Source: Cynocephalus volans (Eukaryota > Chordata > Mammalia > Dermoptera > Cynocephalidae). Taken from it: a stretch of DNA of 64,000 nucleotides. Shown here one piece after another: positions 11,930-26,929 of this stretch. Within the stretch, counting starts at the first letter, position 1; every line of letters starts with the position of its first letter. Made by a program: the position numbers and the translations under genes. The notes beneath the pieces were generated by a model that saw only the letters and a program-made list of their open reading frames with translations, ran no database searches and was not told the origin of the DNA. The stretch covers positions 33,459,864 to 33,523,863 of the forward strand of contig NC_084465.1 of assembly GCF_027409185.1 (NCBI RefSeq), in the 5' to 3' direction.

Positions 11930-13080
11930 AGGGAGGGACAAGGGACAATAGCAGGACGGCGCCCCCCGCCCCCAAGCCCAGGGGAGGCGGCCGGCGGGGG
12001 CCCAGGTGTCCCGCCCTTCGGGGGCCGCGGGGGCTGCGTTCTGTGGGGGCCACGTCCTGTCCTGTTTTAGAGGACCTGGAGGGCGTGATCGAGAACTCAG
12101 GAATCGGGATGAAAAGACAAACAGGAGGCTGGCCCGGGGGAGGCAGAAGGGAACAGTCTTGAGCAGGAGAATCTGGACAGAAAACTCTTCGCGGCCATCA
12201 GAAAACGGCTGCTACTTCTAGGCACGGGCCAAAGTGGTTTCGAAGGGAGGATTCGCGAGGGAAAGAAGCGGCCGAAAAACACATGGCATGGTGACGGTCG
12301 TGCTGTGTTTGAAGGAGATAATCAGGTGCACCCCCCCCCCCCCTTTAAAACTGGTGTAAAGAACGAGTGTTCCGGGAGATTCAAAATCACAGGCAAAGCT
12401 GATTTAAAAGCATGTCGTAGTTCCTCCTCGACGTGCCACACCGCCAGGCCTGTGTCCTCTCGCCTTACACCGAGATGAAACGGCCCTTCAGTTCCACGCC
12501 CCGTCGCCAGAGCAAGCCGATCAGCGAACGTTCTGCTCGCGGCTTCTCATCAGGAGCTCTGCACCGCCGGTCACGCGGCCTCGAGCTGGAGCCGGCGCCC
12601 CCTCGCGAAGCCCTTCCGAGCCTCCGCGGCCTCCTCCCGGCCTTGGGGATGCGCAGGGGAGGCGAGGAGCGCGACCGCGCCCGGGAGGGGCCGCCCAGGA
12701 GCAGAAGCGATCCGGACGCGCAGACATGGCCGAAGAGCCCGGCGGGCGCTGCAGGGGCGCCCAGCTCGCCAGCCCTGGCCGAGCCTCTCGAGCCACGGCT
12801 TCGGGCCTCTGCAAGGCAGTGTCACAGAGCTCGGTCACCCCCGGCCTTGACAACGTCGTTGTTCCTGTGTCGGCTTTTCTGTTTCACTTCGGGCTTCTCT
12901 CTCTTACATGGCTCTGCTCTGGCAACCGGAGCGTGAATGCGGCGGGGCGCCTGGGCTCCGACGCCAGCAGCCCGCACGCAGTTCCCCCGGCAGCCGAGGC
13001 CGAGGCGGCTCAGGGCAGAGGGGCGGCGCGGGGCGCTCCCGGGCCGAAAGGCCATCTGCCGCAGTGCAGGAGGTGAACGC
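11930..13080. promoter_or_regulatory. CpG island, about 5.6 kb upstream of FEZF1
   Basis: A long GC- and CpG-rich block with multiple overlapping open frames in all directions, interrupted by a C run near 12330-12345. No protein domain or convincing Kozak start is seen. It may host the promoter of a non-coding transcript. In human, an antisense lncRNA (FEZF1-AS1) starts near FEZF1, but nothing here identifies its exons. Confidence 0.5.
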
Positions 13081-15650
13081 GTTTATAAACGACTCTTAGA
13101 AGTTTCTGGCTCAAGGATTTTGATTTATCGCCATTCCGTCTCCATTTCTCTAAGCTCATTCTTTCCTCGTTTGAATTTCGATTACAGGCTTTTTTATTTC
13201 ATGGGACCTCTTAAGGAAGAAAGTTTGAAAAGAACATCAAAACTGCTTTTTAAAATCGTGGCTAGTATCAAGGAAAGAGTCTTGAGTGCCGAATATGGTT
13301 TTTATTTTGACCACATAATGACTTTTTAAAAAATTGGGGACTGCTGCAAAACTCAAAGAGCCGGTTGCCCTAAGCCACTTTTCCTGTCATTGTAGGCAAG
13401 TGTGTCAGTGTAGAGCAAAAAAGCATGTTTGGGGCGTCTTCTAATTGTTCGCCTCCCAGGTTTCAATAGCACCGTTGTAAATTACAAGCAAAACTTTGGT
13501 TTTTGTTGCTTGACTTTTAAGCAGCTCCACGAAAAGGTTGGAGAAATTGGGTTGCTTATTTATAAACTTCTTTTTCCATCAAGTCCAGCCCTGAGTCGTT
13601 GCCTCGCAGTCTGGAGGGACACACCTCACAGGCCTGTGGGAACGAGTGAGAAAAATCCCATCATTAGTGGAGGGCAGAAACAAACCCAGTCCAAGTGATC
13701 ATTATGTATAACGCCTTTCACCTTATTAACAGCTCTCAAGTTGGGGGCTCTTCGTTTTCTTTTACAAACTGATCTAATATGCAAATGTTGTTTTGAAAGG
13801 AATAATTTCACTGGGTTTAAACAAAATTCTAATATAAAAGAAACAGTAACAACGAAGGTCTAAAGACAACAAACCACCCTCCCACTACTCCTCCCCCCAA
13901 AGTGAGAAAGGGTCTGTGAGTTAACTGACCCTTTCCATACTCCTGACTTGCTATACTGTCCTTCACAAACTATACAAAATTAGTACAAATTCTTTATTTG
14001 CTCCCAAACTAACTAAAAGCACACTGGTGGCCTTAAATTTGAACTTGTTGCCCAGTGAAAGTTAGTTCCCACTGTGTATTCATTAGCTAATCTGAGGTAC
14101 TGGAACAGGGTCTTTACTTGAACCTTGCCGACCCTTTGCTATTTGCATCCTGTTCCATCACCCTGCCTCCATTACACACCAAAACAAAAGACCAGTCAGA
14201 GGTAAAGACTGAGCAAAACTGTAAAGGAATTTAGGAATGTATTTTCCTCTTCCAGAAGTAAAGTATATTGTCTTCAGTGCTATTTATTAAACAGAAAATA
14301 AGTTTGAATGTGCCTGAATGCCTGGGGGTGGGGGGGACATAATAATGATAATAATAATAATAATGCCTTCTTCACCTCCTCCTTTAGCTCACAGCAGCTA
14401 ATAAGAAGCAGGGAGAAAGCAGACTGTTCTTGGCGAAGGAATGGGGGTCAGAGATGTTGGACAGGCCTGAAAACCCTAAAAACAAACAGAACAAATCAAT
14501 GCACACAGCAGAAGGTTGTATATGTTATAACGTTTTCCAATCCATGTTTTATTTTCAAAGATCCAACAGTATTTTGTGACTTATCAAGGAAGAATAGATT
14601 AAATATTATGGATTATAATTCATGGACATATTATATGTCCTTTTACTTCCAGAAACCGTACTTGCTTGTGACAGGGACTTAAATAAAAAGCCTGTAAAAA
14701 CTATGTAAATTCTTGAGGAATATCAGTAACAGTTTAAGAAGCACCGAAGTCAAAATTAGATTTCTAAAAAATGAGAATTTTAAATTATTTTAGAGGAGTA
14801 GAACTTTTTTCTTATGTTTTAAGAAGGTCTTAACCCAGAATTTACCTGGCCTCTTTACATCAAGGACTACTCTGGTTCTCTCAGGATATCTCGTGCAAGA
14901 CAAACCATACACTTAAAACTTGCCTTCTACCAGGATTTAAGGTGGATGGATAGGGTAAATAAATATTGCCTTTCTGTGGGTGGGAAAGGGAGGAATACTT
15001 CATCATCAGCTCTGAACAAAAAAGGGAGGATTATAGGATTCTCCAAGAAAATCCGAAGAAACTATAACAGAGTTTCTACTTTGCAATTAACAAAACAAAC
15101 AAGGTTCCCTTGCATTCCTTTTAGTAAATTAAACAATTTTTAAGTGTCAAACCATTTTAGAAGCTTCTAAATTTGCCAAATATTCCCTGCTTTTATTGCT
15201 TTTGTTGTTATTTTCAAATATGTTTGAAAATAGAACAAAGTGGTAGATTTGACAATAAGATGAAAGCTCTTCCTAAATACATTCTGCTTTTTAAGACAAT
15301 TCCTACTTAACAGAGATATTATTTAAAAATTAATACACATTTTTGGTTAGGCTTTTAATAGAAAATATTAACAAAAGTTGGAATATCAAGACCTGGGTTT
15401 GTAAAGAACCTCTTCAGTCTTTAGGGTTAGGAAGCTCAAAGCTATCCTAAAGGAAGGGCGTAACTGATGCTTTGCCATATCTGTGTTACTCAAATGACAC
15501 TTTCAAACACTTGCCAAAAAGACAAATCCCGAAAAGATCAGTGAAAAGCAAACTCCTGAAATATTAACTATACAAAACTTGTATTCCCCTTAGCCAATAT
15601 TTTTTTCTTTTTAGTTTAGGGTCCACCTTAGGAGAAATTTACCGAGGTCA
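13081..15650. other. intergenic, no gene seen
   Basis: AT-rich sequence without a recognisable gene or repeat apart from a short AAT microsatellite at 14338-14363. An octamer-like ATGCAAAT with an adjacent TTGTT lies near 13780. Stretches here could be conserved regulatory DNA of FEZF1, but that needs alignment. Confidence 0.35.
14338..14363. repeat. (AAT)n microsatellite
   Basis: A short run of ATAATAATAATA following a G-rich tract; about eight units with an interruption. Confidence 0.9.
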
Positions 15651-17450
15651 AATAAAGGCTATTTTGCCGTCAAGGAGAGCGGAGGGGGAGGGAAGAAGCG
15701 GAGAGGAAGGGACACGCGACAAACGTAAAACAAACTGGTGGCATTCAGTCAAGAAGACAGGTAACGCTCCGAAGGCTGGTGAGTCGTACAAGTGAGCTGG
15801 GGGCTCCAAAGCTTTGCAGAGCTCCAAAGCTTTGGTTCTTTGGCTTTTCCTTTAAACCTGGCCCTATGTCGGAGGAGTGCAGCAGGAGGAGGCTATTCCG
15901 CTGTTGGGAAGTGGCAGGTAGGAAAGGGAACCTGATCTGTCCCCAAAGGCAGCAATTAAAGTCTTAACCACGGCCCATCTGTCGTGGGACAGGGACCCGC
16001 CCCCTCCCCCAGCAGAGCTCGTCCCTCGCCCTTTGTCTGAGCAGGAGACAGGTTCTGCGGCCCCAACTGCAAAAGAAAAGAAAATTTCCAGCTTGGGGGA
16101 ACCCCGTGTGCGTGGCTGCGCCCGGGCCGAGGACGGCTCCGAAGCGCCGCCCGGGGGTGTGCTGCCTCTTCCTCGGCTCGGCCCGGGTGCTCTGCGCTCG
16201 CCTCCCTCTGCCCTTCTTCAATGCTGCATCTGTCCTCCCAGTTCAAAGCCACCCCAGACCAGACACGAGGCACTCCCAGGCCTAGCTGCTAAAGCCGGTC
16301 GCATCCAGCCAGATCTCTCCCCCATCCGGCCCCTCGGCCACCCTCAGCTTCCAACAGGACTCACATCCCCTCCCCCATTTCTTCAGCAAGCGAGTTTCCC
16401 CACCACCCACCCATCTGCCCAGTCTCACTGTTGGGCCTCAGGCGCGTTCCCAGCCCAAGCTCTCTGCATTTCCACCCCTCACGGCTCGCGGGGCAAGGGC
16501 GGTACTGCCTCTCACGGAAAGCCAGAGTGGGGTGGGGGACCTAGGTCCTTGGCCTGGCACGTGCTGGGAATGGGGTAGGGAGGAGGGAATACTTTGAATT
16601 CAATTCCTCCTTATGAGGTCCAACTTCGCAACTCTGCGTGAAACTCATCAGGGGTTCAACAATTCCAAGGTTTCTAGTCCGTCTTCATCCAGCATCCCAC
16701 CTCCGACACTTTCCAGCGCTCCTGCAGAAGGACACCACACTACTCTTGGCCAGATACCTGGCACCCGCCAACACCCGTTCCACACTCGCCCACTCGGGGT
16801 TAACTCACCAGGCAGATTGCACCAGAGGCTGCAGCGGGCGGCCACTCATCCCGGAGTCCAGGCCGCGCTGCCTTGTGCTGGCAGCTCTGCGCGCTCCCAT
16901 GGCCTCCCGGAGCTGACTAGCAGCCCCGGTGTCTTCCAGCTCAATACAGCCCCTCGTGTGCGCCTAGCCCCGGGGCTCAGGCCCGCGAAATCTCAGGCTT
17001 GCAACCTGCTGCGCCGAGGAAGATGCGCGCCGCTCCTCCCCGCGCACTCTGGGCCGCTCCCGCCTGAGCTGCGGGAACCCGCACAGTAGGAGCTGCAGCC
17101 ACTGTGGTCTTCCCGGAACCTCCTCTCGTCCGTTCCACTCCAGGAGTTTGGGCCAAGAAACCACAGTGGGTGGGCGCCCGGCCGGGAGTGGGGTGGGGGT
17201 CGGGGGCGCTTTTCAGGGGCATGGTCTCCGCGCGCTCTTTGGGAGGCGTAAGTGTAGCTAGCAATGGTCACGACTCTGGCGCTGCAGGTCGCTTTGCTCT
17301 TCGCTCCGCCGCGCACAGATACCCTGGCTGCAGCCTGCACTGCTTCAGGAAGGCACACGGACACCGCCAGTCCGGGTGGGGAGCAATCATTTCTGTTTCT
17401 CTTCTCCGCTCAACATTCAGTATTTATAATGTTCCAGTAGAGTTCTAGCT
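15650..17450. promoter_or_regulatory. GC-rich, CpG-dense region upstream of FEZF1
   Basis: GC content and CpG frequency are high, most strongly at 16.0-16.2 and 16.8-17.3 kb. Overlapping open frames on both strands have proline- and serine-rich low-complexity translations without domains. It ends at an A run (17467-17493). The region most plausibly holds upstream regulatory DNA of FEZF1 or non-coding transcripts. Confidence 0.45.
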
Positions 17451-17466
17451 GAGCGCAGGTACTTAC

Positions 17467-17493
17467 GAAAAAAAAAAAAAAAAAAAAAAAAAA
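17467..17493. repeat. poly(A) tract
   Basis: About 27 consecutive A bases within GC-rich DNA. No SINE body precedes it that I can recognise. Confidence 0.9.
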
Positions 17494-18132
17494 GCTCTTT
17501 CCTGGCTCTCAGTGGAAACTCATAGAAGCGCGCGCGCGTGTTGTGTATCTGGGGTGGGTCCGATCCGAGTCAAGGTTTCTTGTGTGTGACACCCGCTTAT
17601 TCCTTGCAACTCCTCAACTTTCTGGATGGGAGTGAGTCGTTCTCGGGCCTATTGCCACGGGCATCGCCTTTACGAAACCATAAACACATAACAAGCCTCC
17701 CAAGACCTTTAATTCTCAGGGGCGTTTTGGGAGGCCAGTTACCTGCTGGCGTCTTCCAAATAGTCCAGACTCGGTTCGAGCCACGAAGACTTCGGGATGG
17801 CAGGAGCGCGCAGTCCCCGGCCCTGCAGGAAGAAAGAGGGCTGCGAAGGAGGCGGCACGGCCCGGTCCCGGGCCCAACCCTGGCCCAACTCGGGCCCCGC
17901 GGAACCAAGCAGGAAAACCTCGGAATATGCTGCCCGAGGCTTCCTGGAGCCAGGAGTTTGATAAATATAGCCTGGCGTTTGCCCCTGAATTAGACTCCGT
18001 TTCCTTATTTAGTCCTTGCACAATGATTTTAGATGATGTCACTTAGAGCTAAACGAGAAAATTGATCTCAGATTTGCTTGGCCTTTAAAGCCTGGTTAAG
18101 CAGATTGAGAATTAAAAAGACAGAGGAAGCAA

Positions 18133-18156
18133 GGGGGGGCGGGGTGGGGGTGGGGG
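18133..18156 (+). promoter_or_regulatory. G-quadruplex-prone tract upstream of FEZF1
   Basis: Four runs of four or more G are separated by single bases (pattern G7-C-G4-T-G5-T-G5). This fits the consensus for a stable G-quadruplex and sits about 500 bp upstream of the FEZF1 start codon, in or near its promoter. Confidence 0.6.
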
Positions 18157-18652
18157 ACCTGGAAGGTAGCGGCGTGTGCGCCCGAGAGTGTGTGTACGCA
18201 GGGGAGCGCGCGCAGCGCAGGGGAGGGTGCCCCCTCCTCTTCTGGGCGGAGGAAGCTCACTCACCAATGAAAAGTAGTCACTGACTGCAGAGGGAAAAAA
18301 AAGTTTTCCTGTTGACTGTTGGAAGCGAATTGAGCAATTATCTAGTTTACCTTCTCCTCTTGGAAGTTAACGATTGGCGAGATCTTGGCTGCGTTATTGA
18401 CACAACACTTTCTATTGATAGAAATAAGTAGTGATTGTCCCCGAGTCATTGGTGCGCCAAGAACTCTGCGATGGGCTGGCAGGAGTCCATTGGGTTGGGC
18501 AGGCAGGTTCGGCTGGTGATGCTGGGGAGGAGGAGGAGGAGGCTGCTGGTGGTGATGGTGCCCGTCCCATTCTCCGCAGGTCTGTGACAAGCAGGGAGCA
18601 AGGCAACGACGGCGCAGCCCAATCCCGGCTGACGGACGCGGGCGACTCAGAC

Positions 18653-21009
<2,357 letters not shown>

Positions 21010-21636
21010 GTCAGCGGCAGACTAGAGCTGGACCTCCCTGCCCAAGCTCGTCTACAGAATCCCGGGCATGTTGAGCCCCACAATTTAGGGCCTCTGCATT
21101 CCCTGGCCTTTCGCCTCTTGCATGCACCTGCTAAATGGTTTTGTGTATTATATTCTAAATAGGCACTAACAATTATGAGAAATTTGGAACATTATGTTTT
21201 CTGATTTTTTTTTTTTTTTAATTTGGAAAGACTTTTCATCTCGGGTGGAGAGATGATGTTTGTTTTGTTTTGTTTTTTGAAACAAATTTCTCTGTATTTA
21301 TTGAGATCTGTATTGTTCTACCCGGGAATGCTGCACCATTTTAATTTTATTATTGTATATATTTCCATTGTGTTGATTCTGCCGTCTAGAGATGCCTGCT
21401 GATTGTTTATTATCATTTCCTCCTTTCCTAAAGTAACAAAACACTGGGTGTATGTTATATATACATGCATATGTGTGCTCCTGTAAAGGCACATTCCACA
21501 TCTGTGAGTGCACACGTACACATACACACTAGATAAGGGTGGATCATTGCAGACGAATTTGAATTTTGGTTTTGATTCTTGCACGTAAAAATTGATTCAT
21601 TAACTGTTGCAAATAAATACTTGGAACATGCTTATT
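21010..21636 (+). other. FEZF1: FEZF1 3'UTR
   Basis: AT-rich untranslated sequence after the FEZF1 stop codon, ending about 20 bases beyond the AATAAA at 21612-21617. If the ancestral frame were used, the 3'UTR would begin at 20963. Confidence 0.7.
21612..21617 (+). promoter_or_regulatory. FEZF1: FEZF1 poly(A) signal
   Basis: AATAAA about 600 bases after the stop codon, in a T-rich setting. It is the best canonical signal downstream of the gene. Confidence 0.7.
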
Positions 21637-22379
21637 TAATCAACAGACTTTGGGGTTCTGTTCCTATTATTCAGCTAAAGATCCGGATTCTGACCTCTTC
21701 CTCTTCCTCTGAAATCTTTTTTTAAAAGTTCAACCCTGGACTTGTAATACCTAATGTTTTGACCTGAAAATTCAATAGGTGCGAATAGTGTCTCCAAATG
21801 GTTACAGCTTTGGGTAAAGTTACGAAATTTGGCAAAGTTCAGAGACAGAAGATGTTTAGTTTGCTAACAGAAATGACTTTGGCTTGGGCCACCTGATAAG
21901 CTTGTAGTGCACGGTTAGATGGGAGCAAAACACGGGGGAACTGTGCGTAATACACATCTCCAGCAACGCATTGCAATACTGTCACGTAGGCAAGTATGTA
22001 TTGTTTGCATCCTGAAGGCACATACTGACTTGAACACAGCTGGCAAAGGGAGCCTCCGTGTTTTTATGTGTGTATATATGTTTATAGACGAATAGACTTC
22101 CATTCAAGGAGAAAACATGGATGAAAACCAAACTGAGGCGGGTGCCAGGTCCTTGAAATGCTTTAAGTGTTAATCAGCAGCTCCGCTGTGAGCTCAGGCT
22201 CTGCTGTTTTCTAACGGCAAGTCTCTCCTGCTTTCTTGCCAAAACAGTGAAACAACTGCTAAAGACTTTAATTAAGAGGGGTAATTAGTTCAGATTTATC
22301 AAAGCCGGGTTGTTATACTATTAGCTGCTCAGTAGAAGCTGCCAGACAAACTCACAGCCCAGCACAGTAGTCCCCCTGC
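21637..22379. other. gene-free stretch between FEZF1 and downstream CpG island
   Basis: No gene or recognisable repeat seen. Octamer- and homeodomain-like AT motifs occur around 22250-22310 (TAATTAAGAGGGGTAATTAG), which could be regulatory. Confidence 0.35.
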
Positions 22380-23060
22380 AGCGGGGCCACATCCTGGGAG
22401 CGAGTGGGGGGAGCGGGCCGCAGGGACGCCCCTGTCGCCTCCAGGCCGGGGGCCAGCGGCGTCAGCCCCGTGGGTGCGTCTCGGCCCCTCCCCCCGGCCC
22501 ACGCGCTCCCGCCTGGGCTGTCTGCGGCCGAGAGTCCCCCGCGGGGCCACACCGCGGCGCAGGCGCCGGAGAGCCCAAGGAGTTCGTCCCTCCGCCCGCA
22601 GCAGGGAGGCCCGGCCGGCTCTGCGACCGCCCCGACGGCTGTGGGAAACGTGGGGAGCACCCTGAAATTGGCGGGGTCCTGCCGCGCCCAAGGAAAGGCG
22701 GCGCCACGCAAAAGGCAGGACCAGGCCACAGATGAGCAGGGGGCACTGCAGGGGCGCGGCGGCAATTTCCTTGGCAACCCGAACTCACATTTCAAAGCGG
22801 GGAAAGATTGATGGCTCTGGGCCCCGAGTGGGTGACCCGAGGAGCTCCTCGACAGCCTAGGAGGCGGGGAGGTGACAAACGGCCCCCGTGGAGCGATCGC
22901 GGGCGAGTGGCTGGGCGGGCCCCGCGGGGCCCTCCACGCCAAGCCCCGGGCCGCGCCCCTTTTGGGTTGGGAAGAGAGCTTAGGAGGGCCGGCGTGGTCC
23001 CCGAGGACAGGGAAGTCCCGACACCGCGAGCAGACCCAGGACTCACGCACTTTGGGAAGT
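22380..23060. promoter_or_regulatory. orphan CpG island downstream of FEZF1
   Basis: Strongly GC- and CpG-rich block 1.4 kb past the FEZF1 coding end. Large overlapping open frames on both strands (for example 22352-23086 minus) show only low-complexity Pro/Arg/Gly translations, as expected from base composition. No domain is seen. Confidence 0.55.
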
Positions 23061-26000
23061 GGGGCCATTTCCAGCACAGCCATCATTTGATCAAATCCCG
23101 ACGTTTCACTTTTCTTGACCTCCTCACATCCCCATCTTGTCCTTTGTTGAGCCCAAATCTATGTGAGATTTGACTTCGGAAAACAATGGAGGGTTTCGGA
23201 ATTCCATAGCTGGGTGGATTCTGAATCCACAAGGCCCGCAGAAGCGTCATCTTTTTCTGAATGTCACAGCCAACTCGATAACCTCGTGCCAGGCCCTGGT
23301 CACATTCGGTCACAGCTGTCCATGCCGCAGAGGGAGTTTAGGGAAACGCCACGGAGTATCTGGGTAACCCCCTTTTTGAGGTGGCTGAGTCCGACCTTGA
23401 GAGCATTTGTTTTCTGTGAGTTAACAGAATGAGATCAGATGTCATTATAGTTTTTGCAAAGTGTATCTAAGTTAAAGGGCAGAAAATGGCCTTTGTTTCT
23501 TGAACCTTTTCTCAGTAAATCTGAACTTATTCCCAAAACGTTGGATGTAATTCTTCTAGACATTCAAGGTGACCCAATTGTACTGGTGGAAAACAAAATG
23601 CACATTGTTGAGAAAAATTGCTAAACCATGAAATGCGTCCACTTATGGAGAATTTCCTGTGGGTTTCCACTTCCTTAACCCATGCCACTGTGCTGTGACA
23701 TATTGAGAAAACAAGTCCTCCGTGGAGGAATAGAATTGGTCTGTAGCAATACAGAAAGAAAGAGAGAGAGGAAGAGGGCGGGAGAGGGAGTGAGGGTAGA
23801 AGGAAAGAAGAAAGTGAGGGAAGGAAAGAAGAGAAGCAACAGAAGGAAGGAGAGAGAACTAGAGGCTCCGTTATTGTCGTATGGAAGGACTTTGTATAAG
23901 GTCTGATGTGGGATGGTGCAATAGTTCCAGTGAAGGCAGGCACAAGGAAATGGCTGTCTCTCTGCTCACAGGTTTGAGCAGCCTGGAGTGTTGGTGATTA
24001 AGTAGAGGCCTAAAGGAAATTCTCTAAAACTAAGCACTCAAGAGAACTACTTGTCAGGAGGCGAATTATCAATGAACTTTTATTTATAGCAAACCTTTTA
24101 CAGCTTCCTAAACATCAAGCAGGATCTCCTTAAACAGAGTATGAGTTTAGGGATTAAGTTTACTGGGGAGAAAAATGATGAAGTGGGACACTTAGCTAAT
24201 AGTCAATGGAAGACTTTGCAATTCTCTCCCCTCCAACAAATGTTGAAAGGTGATTTCTCCCCTCAACTGTCTGTATGTGTGCGTGTCTGTGTGTGCTTAC
24301 GTAGATTTTCATACTTATTCATAAAACGGGCACCCTAAAAGTATAAATAGCAACTTGGCTTTGTCTTGGTTCACCTTCTTTTTACCAGACTCCAGACAGA
24401 AAATTTAATGAGAAAGAGAGGCCACGTGTCCAGATTATCTAATGAGAGAAATGGTTTTCCTCTCATTCCCTCTGCTGAATTAACTTTTGGTACACAGGAA
24501 GATGGCCCACAGGGCTGCAGGAACTAATTTTACAAACCTAGTGACCACTGGGGCCTTATGTTTTGTTGAGTTTTGGAAATCAGAATATAGAACAGAATTA
24601 ACAATGTGAATAGTTAAATTTCTATTTTACTTTATCCCAGAACCCAAATCCTGATTTCCAATAATTTCTTCCCCAAAGTTGTATTTTGCTCAGACTTCCA
24701 AAATCTTATTTTAAGAATAAATTATTATGCAAGATTAGGAATGAAGTGGCAATTTTTACTAGTAAATGGAGCATTATTTAGGGGCCTCATCAAAGCAGTT
24801 AGTTGTTAGTGAGGTTTGAAGCTTAGTGAGTTTCTTATGGAACTCTGTTCCTTTCCAAATGTGGTAGAAATTAAGTCACACAATGCATTGGAGTCATAAT
24901 TCTCAGAACCTGTGCATTCAATCTGATAGATTTTTTTTCCTTTTATTAGTGGCAGTTATCAATGTCAGAAATCATAATTTTGCTGCAACTGATGAAAAGT
25001 CAAAGAATCGACTAAGATGTAATTGTAATGGGTATATTTTGTCTTTGTATTTATCCCAAAACATGCAATATAAAATATAAATGATCTCAAATTCAAAATT
25101 GGGACAGAAACAAAAATGTTTTATTTGTCAATTTATAAACCCTTATACTGAGTAACTCTGTTATTCATGAAGTTTACGATTTTAGGGGATCATGATTAAC
25201 TGTGTTACCAGAGTACATTTTTAAAAGCGTGAAAATTAAAACCAACCTACATCTCAGTGGGTAAGAACACAAAATTGTTGGCTGTTGAGAGAAAAAGTAA
25301 TTCTGAACCCAATGAAACGTTGGGTTTTTTGATATGTTTTTGCTAGAAACACAGATTACTCAGACATGAGAAGTTACATGTCTCCATTAGTTTAGTTAAA
25401 AACTGAAAAATAAATTATATTTGTAAGTAGAAGATACCTTATTATGGATTTAATTGCTTTTAGGAATTAATGCATGTGTCTGTCCCTTCCAGCTCCTGGG
25501 CAAACTAAAAACACATAATGATATACTTATCAACAAACTGATCATTTGTGTACTCTTGGTGTTAAAGCAATTGCCAGTTCAAGTCAGCCTAGGTTATCCC
25601 ACTTCATGCAGTAGAAAAGAAGAGGAAGCCTGGTGTTTAAATGGCCTTTATAGGAAATTCTGTCTCTGTTATTATATTTTTCTGCATGTATTGTGACATA
25701 TTGCCCGCAATGAACTTTGAGGAAAAGTCAGAATTTATCATGCAGTTGAATGGGTACAAAGTTAGCACAAATAACCTTGTACATTTCCTCTTTAGGATTG
25801 AGGTGACATTGATGTTAAATGAAATCACGTTGCTATTGGTGTTATGGAGATTAAGTTACTAAGGAAAGATAAAATAAAATTCTGCCAATACAAGTCTCCA
25901 GGGTTAATATTTTGCTGTCAAACAAACAAATGTTACTCAGGGGTACAAAGGTGTGGGAATGGGGCGAGAAAGTATCAAGTACCAGTTCCTAACTGGAGCT

Positions 26001-26214
26001 AGAAATCTATCATAAAATGAAGAGCAGAACTCCTGCTTGACTGAACTCTGTTCTTCTTGATAGGAATAATATAGATGTTTTCTGTGTGAGAAATCTGAAT
26101 GTTCAGACCAATGTAATGGCCCTCTAGTCACGATAACAAATAAGTTGATGTCTTTTGATAACCCACAATAGAACTGTAATCTATCCATTAAATGTGAACC
26201 AAATCTGGAGTATG
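23061..26214. other. intergenic, mostly AT-rich, no gene seen
   Basis: Contains a purine-rich (GA) low-complexity tract at about 23756-23866. Otherwise no recognisable gene or element. Short open frames have no known domain. Confidence 0.4.
23756..23866. repeat. GA-rich low-complexity tract
   Basis: About 110 bases almost entirely of A and G on the plus strand, a polypurine tract with mixed GAAA, GAGA and GGAA units. Confidence 0.85.
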
Positions 26215-26639
26215 TGTCTTAGTCAGCTTATGTTGCCATAACAAAATATCGTAGTCTGCGTGGCTGAAACAGTTGAAATTTGTTTTCTTACAATTCTGGA
26301 GGCCAGAAGTCCCAGATCAGGGTGCCAACATGGTCTTGTTCTGTGAGGGTTCTCTTTCTGGCAAGCAGATGATGGTCTTCTTGCTATGCATTCACATGAC
26401 CTCTTCTTTGTGCCTGCTGGACGTAGGGATAGGGGAGAGAAAGAGAAGAGAGTGAGCAAGTGAGAGAGCTCTGGTGTCTCTTCTTATAAGGGCACTAATC
26501 CCATAGGACCAGAGCTTCACCCTCCTGACCTTATCTAACTCTGCTTATGTCCTAAAGACCCCATCTCCAAACACCATCATATTTAGGTTTAGGGCTTTAG
26601 CATATATATTGAGAGGACACAAACATTCAGTCCATAGCA
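26215..26639 (-). mobile_element. solo LTR, MaLR-like
   Basis: The element runs from TGTCTTAGTCAG to CCATAGCA, the reverse complement of an LTR with TG...CA ends. It contains the mammalian MaLR-type run CAATTCTGGAGGCCAGAAGT and GGGCACTAATCCCATAGG. I recognise the class (MLT1/MST-like) from memory but not the exact subfamily. No clear 5-bp duplication is left. Confidence 0.6.
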
Positions 26640-26671
26640 GTGGGTAAAACTTTCCAAAAGTTTGCCTTGTG

Positions 26672-26673
<2 letters not shown>

Positions 26674-26734
<61 letters not shown>

Positions 26735-26758
26735 AGAGAGAGAGAGAGAGGAGAGAGA
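26674..26758. repeat. (CA)n plus (GA)n microsatellite
   Basis: About 28 CA units (to 26732) followed directly by about a dozen GA units. Likely polymorphic. Confidence 0.95.
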
Positions 26759-26853
26759 AGAAACCTATCAGTTAAATAGATTTAAAAAACAATAACCAAT
26801 TGTTGCATGAGCATCTTGATACATATTTATACAGTATAAATACATGTATATTC

Positions 26854-26925
26854 TTATTCAATTAAGCACAGATGTTTTATAGAATGAATTTATTATTATT
26901 CAGTTAAGCACAGATGTTTTTATAG
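26854..26925. repeat. ~29-bp direct repeat
   Basis: Bases 26854-26882 and 26896-26925 share TTATTCA(A/G)TTAAGCACAGATG, T-run and ATAG with one substitution and one extra T. It lies immediately left of a perfect inverted repeat. Confidence 0.85.
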
Positions 26926-26929
26926 TGTT

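Noticed and set aside
17467..17493. poly(A) run as the tail of a SINE or processed pseudogene
   Set aside because: No recognisable SINE body or gene-like sequence precedes it and no flanking duplication was found.
18431..18652. N-terminal extension of FEZF1 in frame with its ATG
   Set aside because: The frame is open back to 18428 but contains no ATG; the first is at 18653 with a good Kozak context and the conserved FEZF1 beginning.
22352..23086. 244-codon open frame on the minus strand
   Set aside because: It lies in a CpG island; translation is Pro/Arg/Gly-rich low complexity without domain, and similar frames exist on the other strand.
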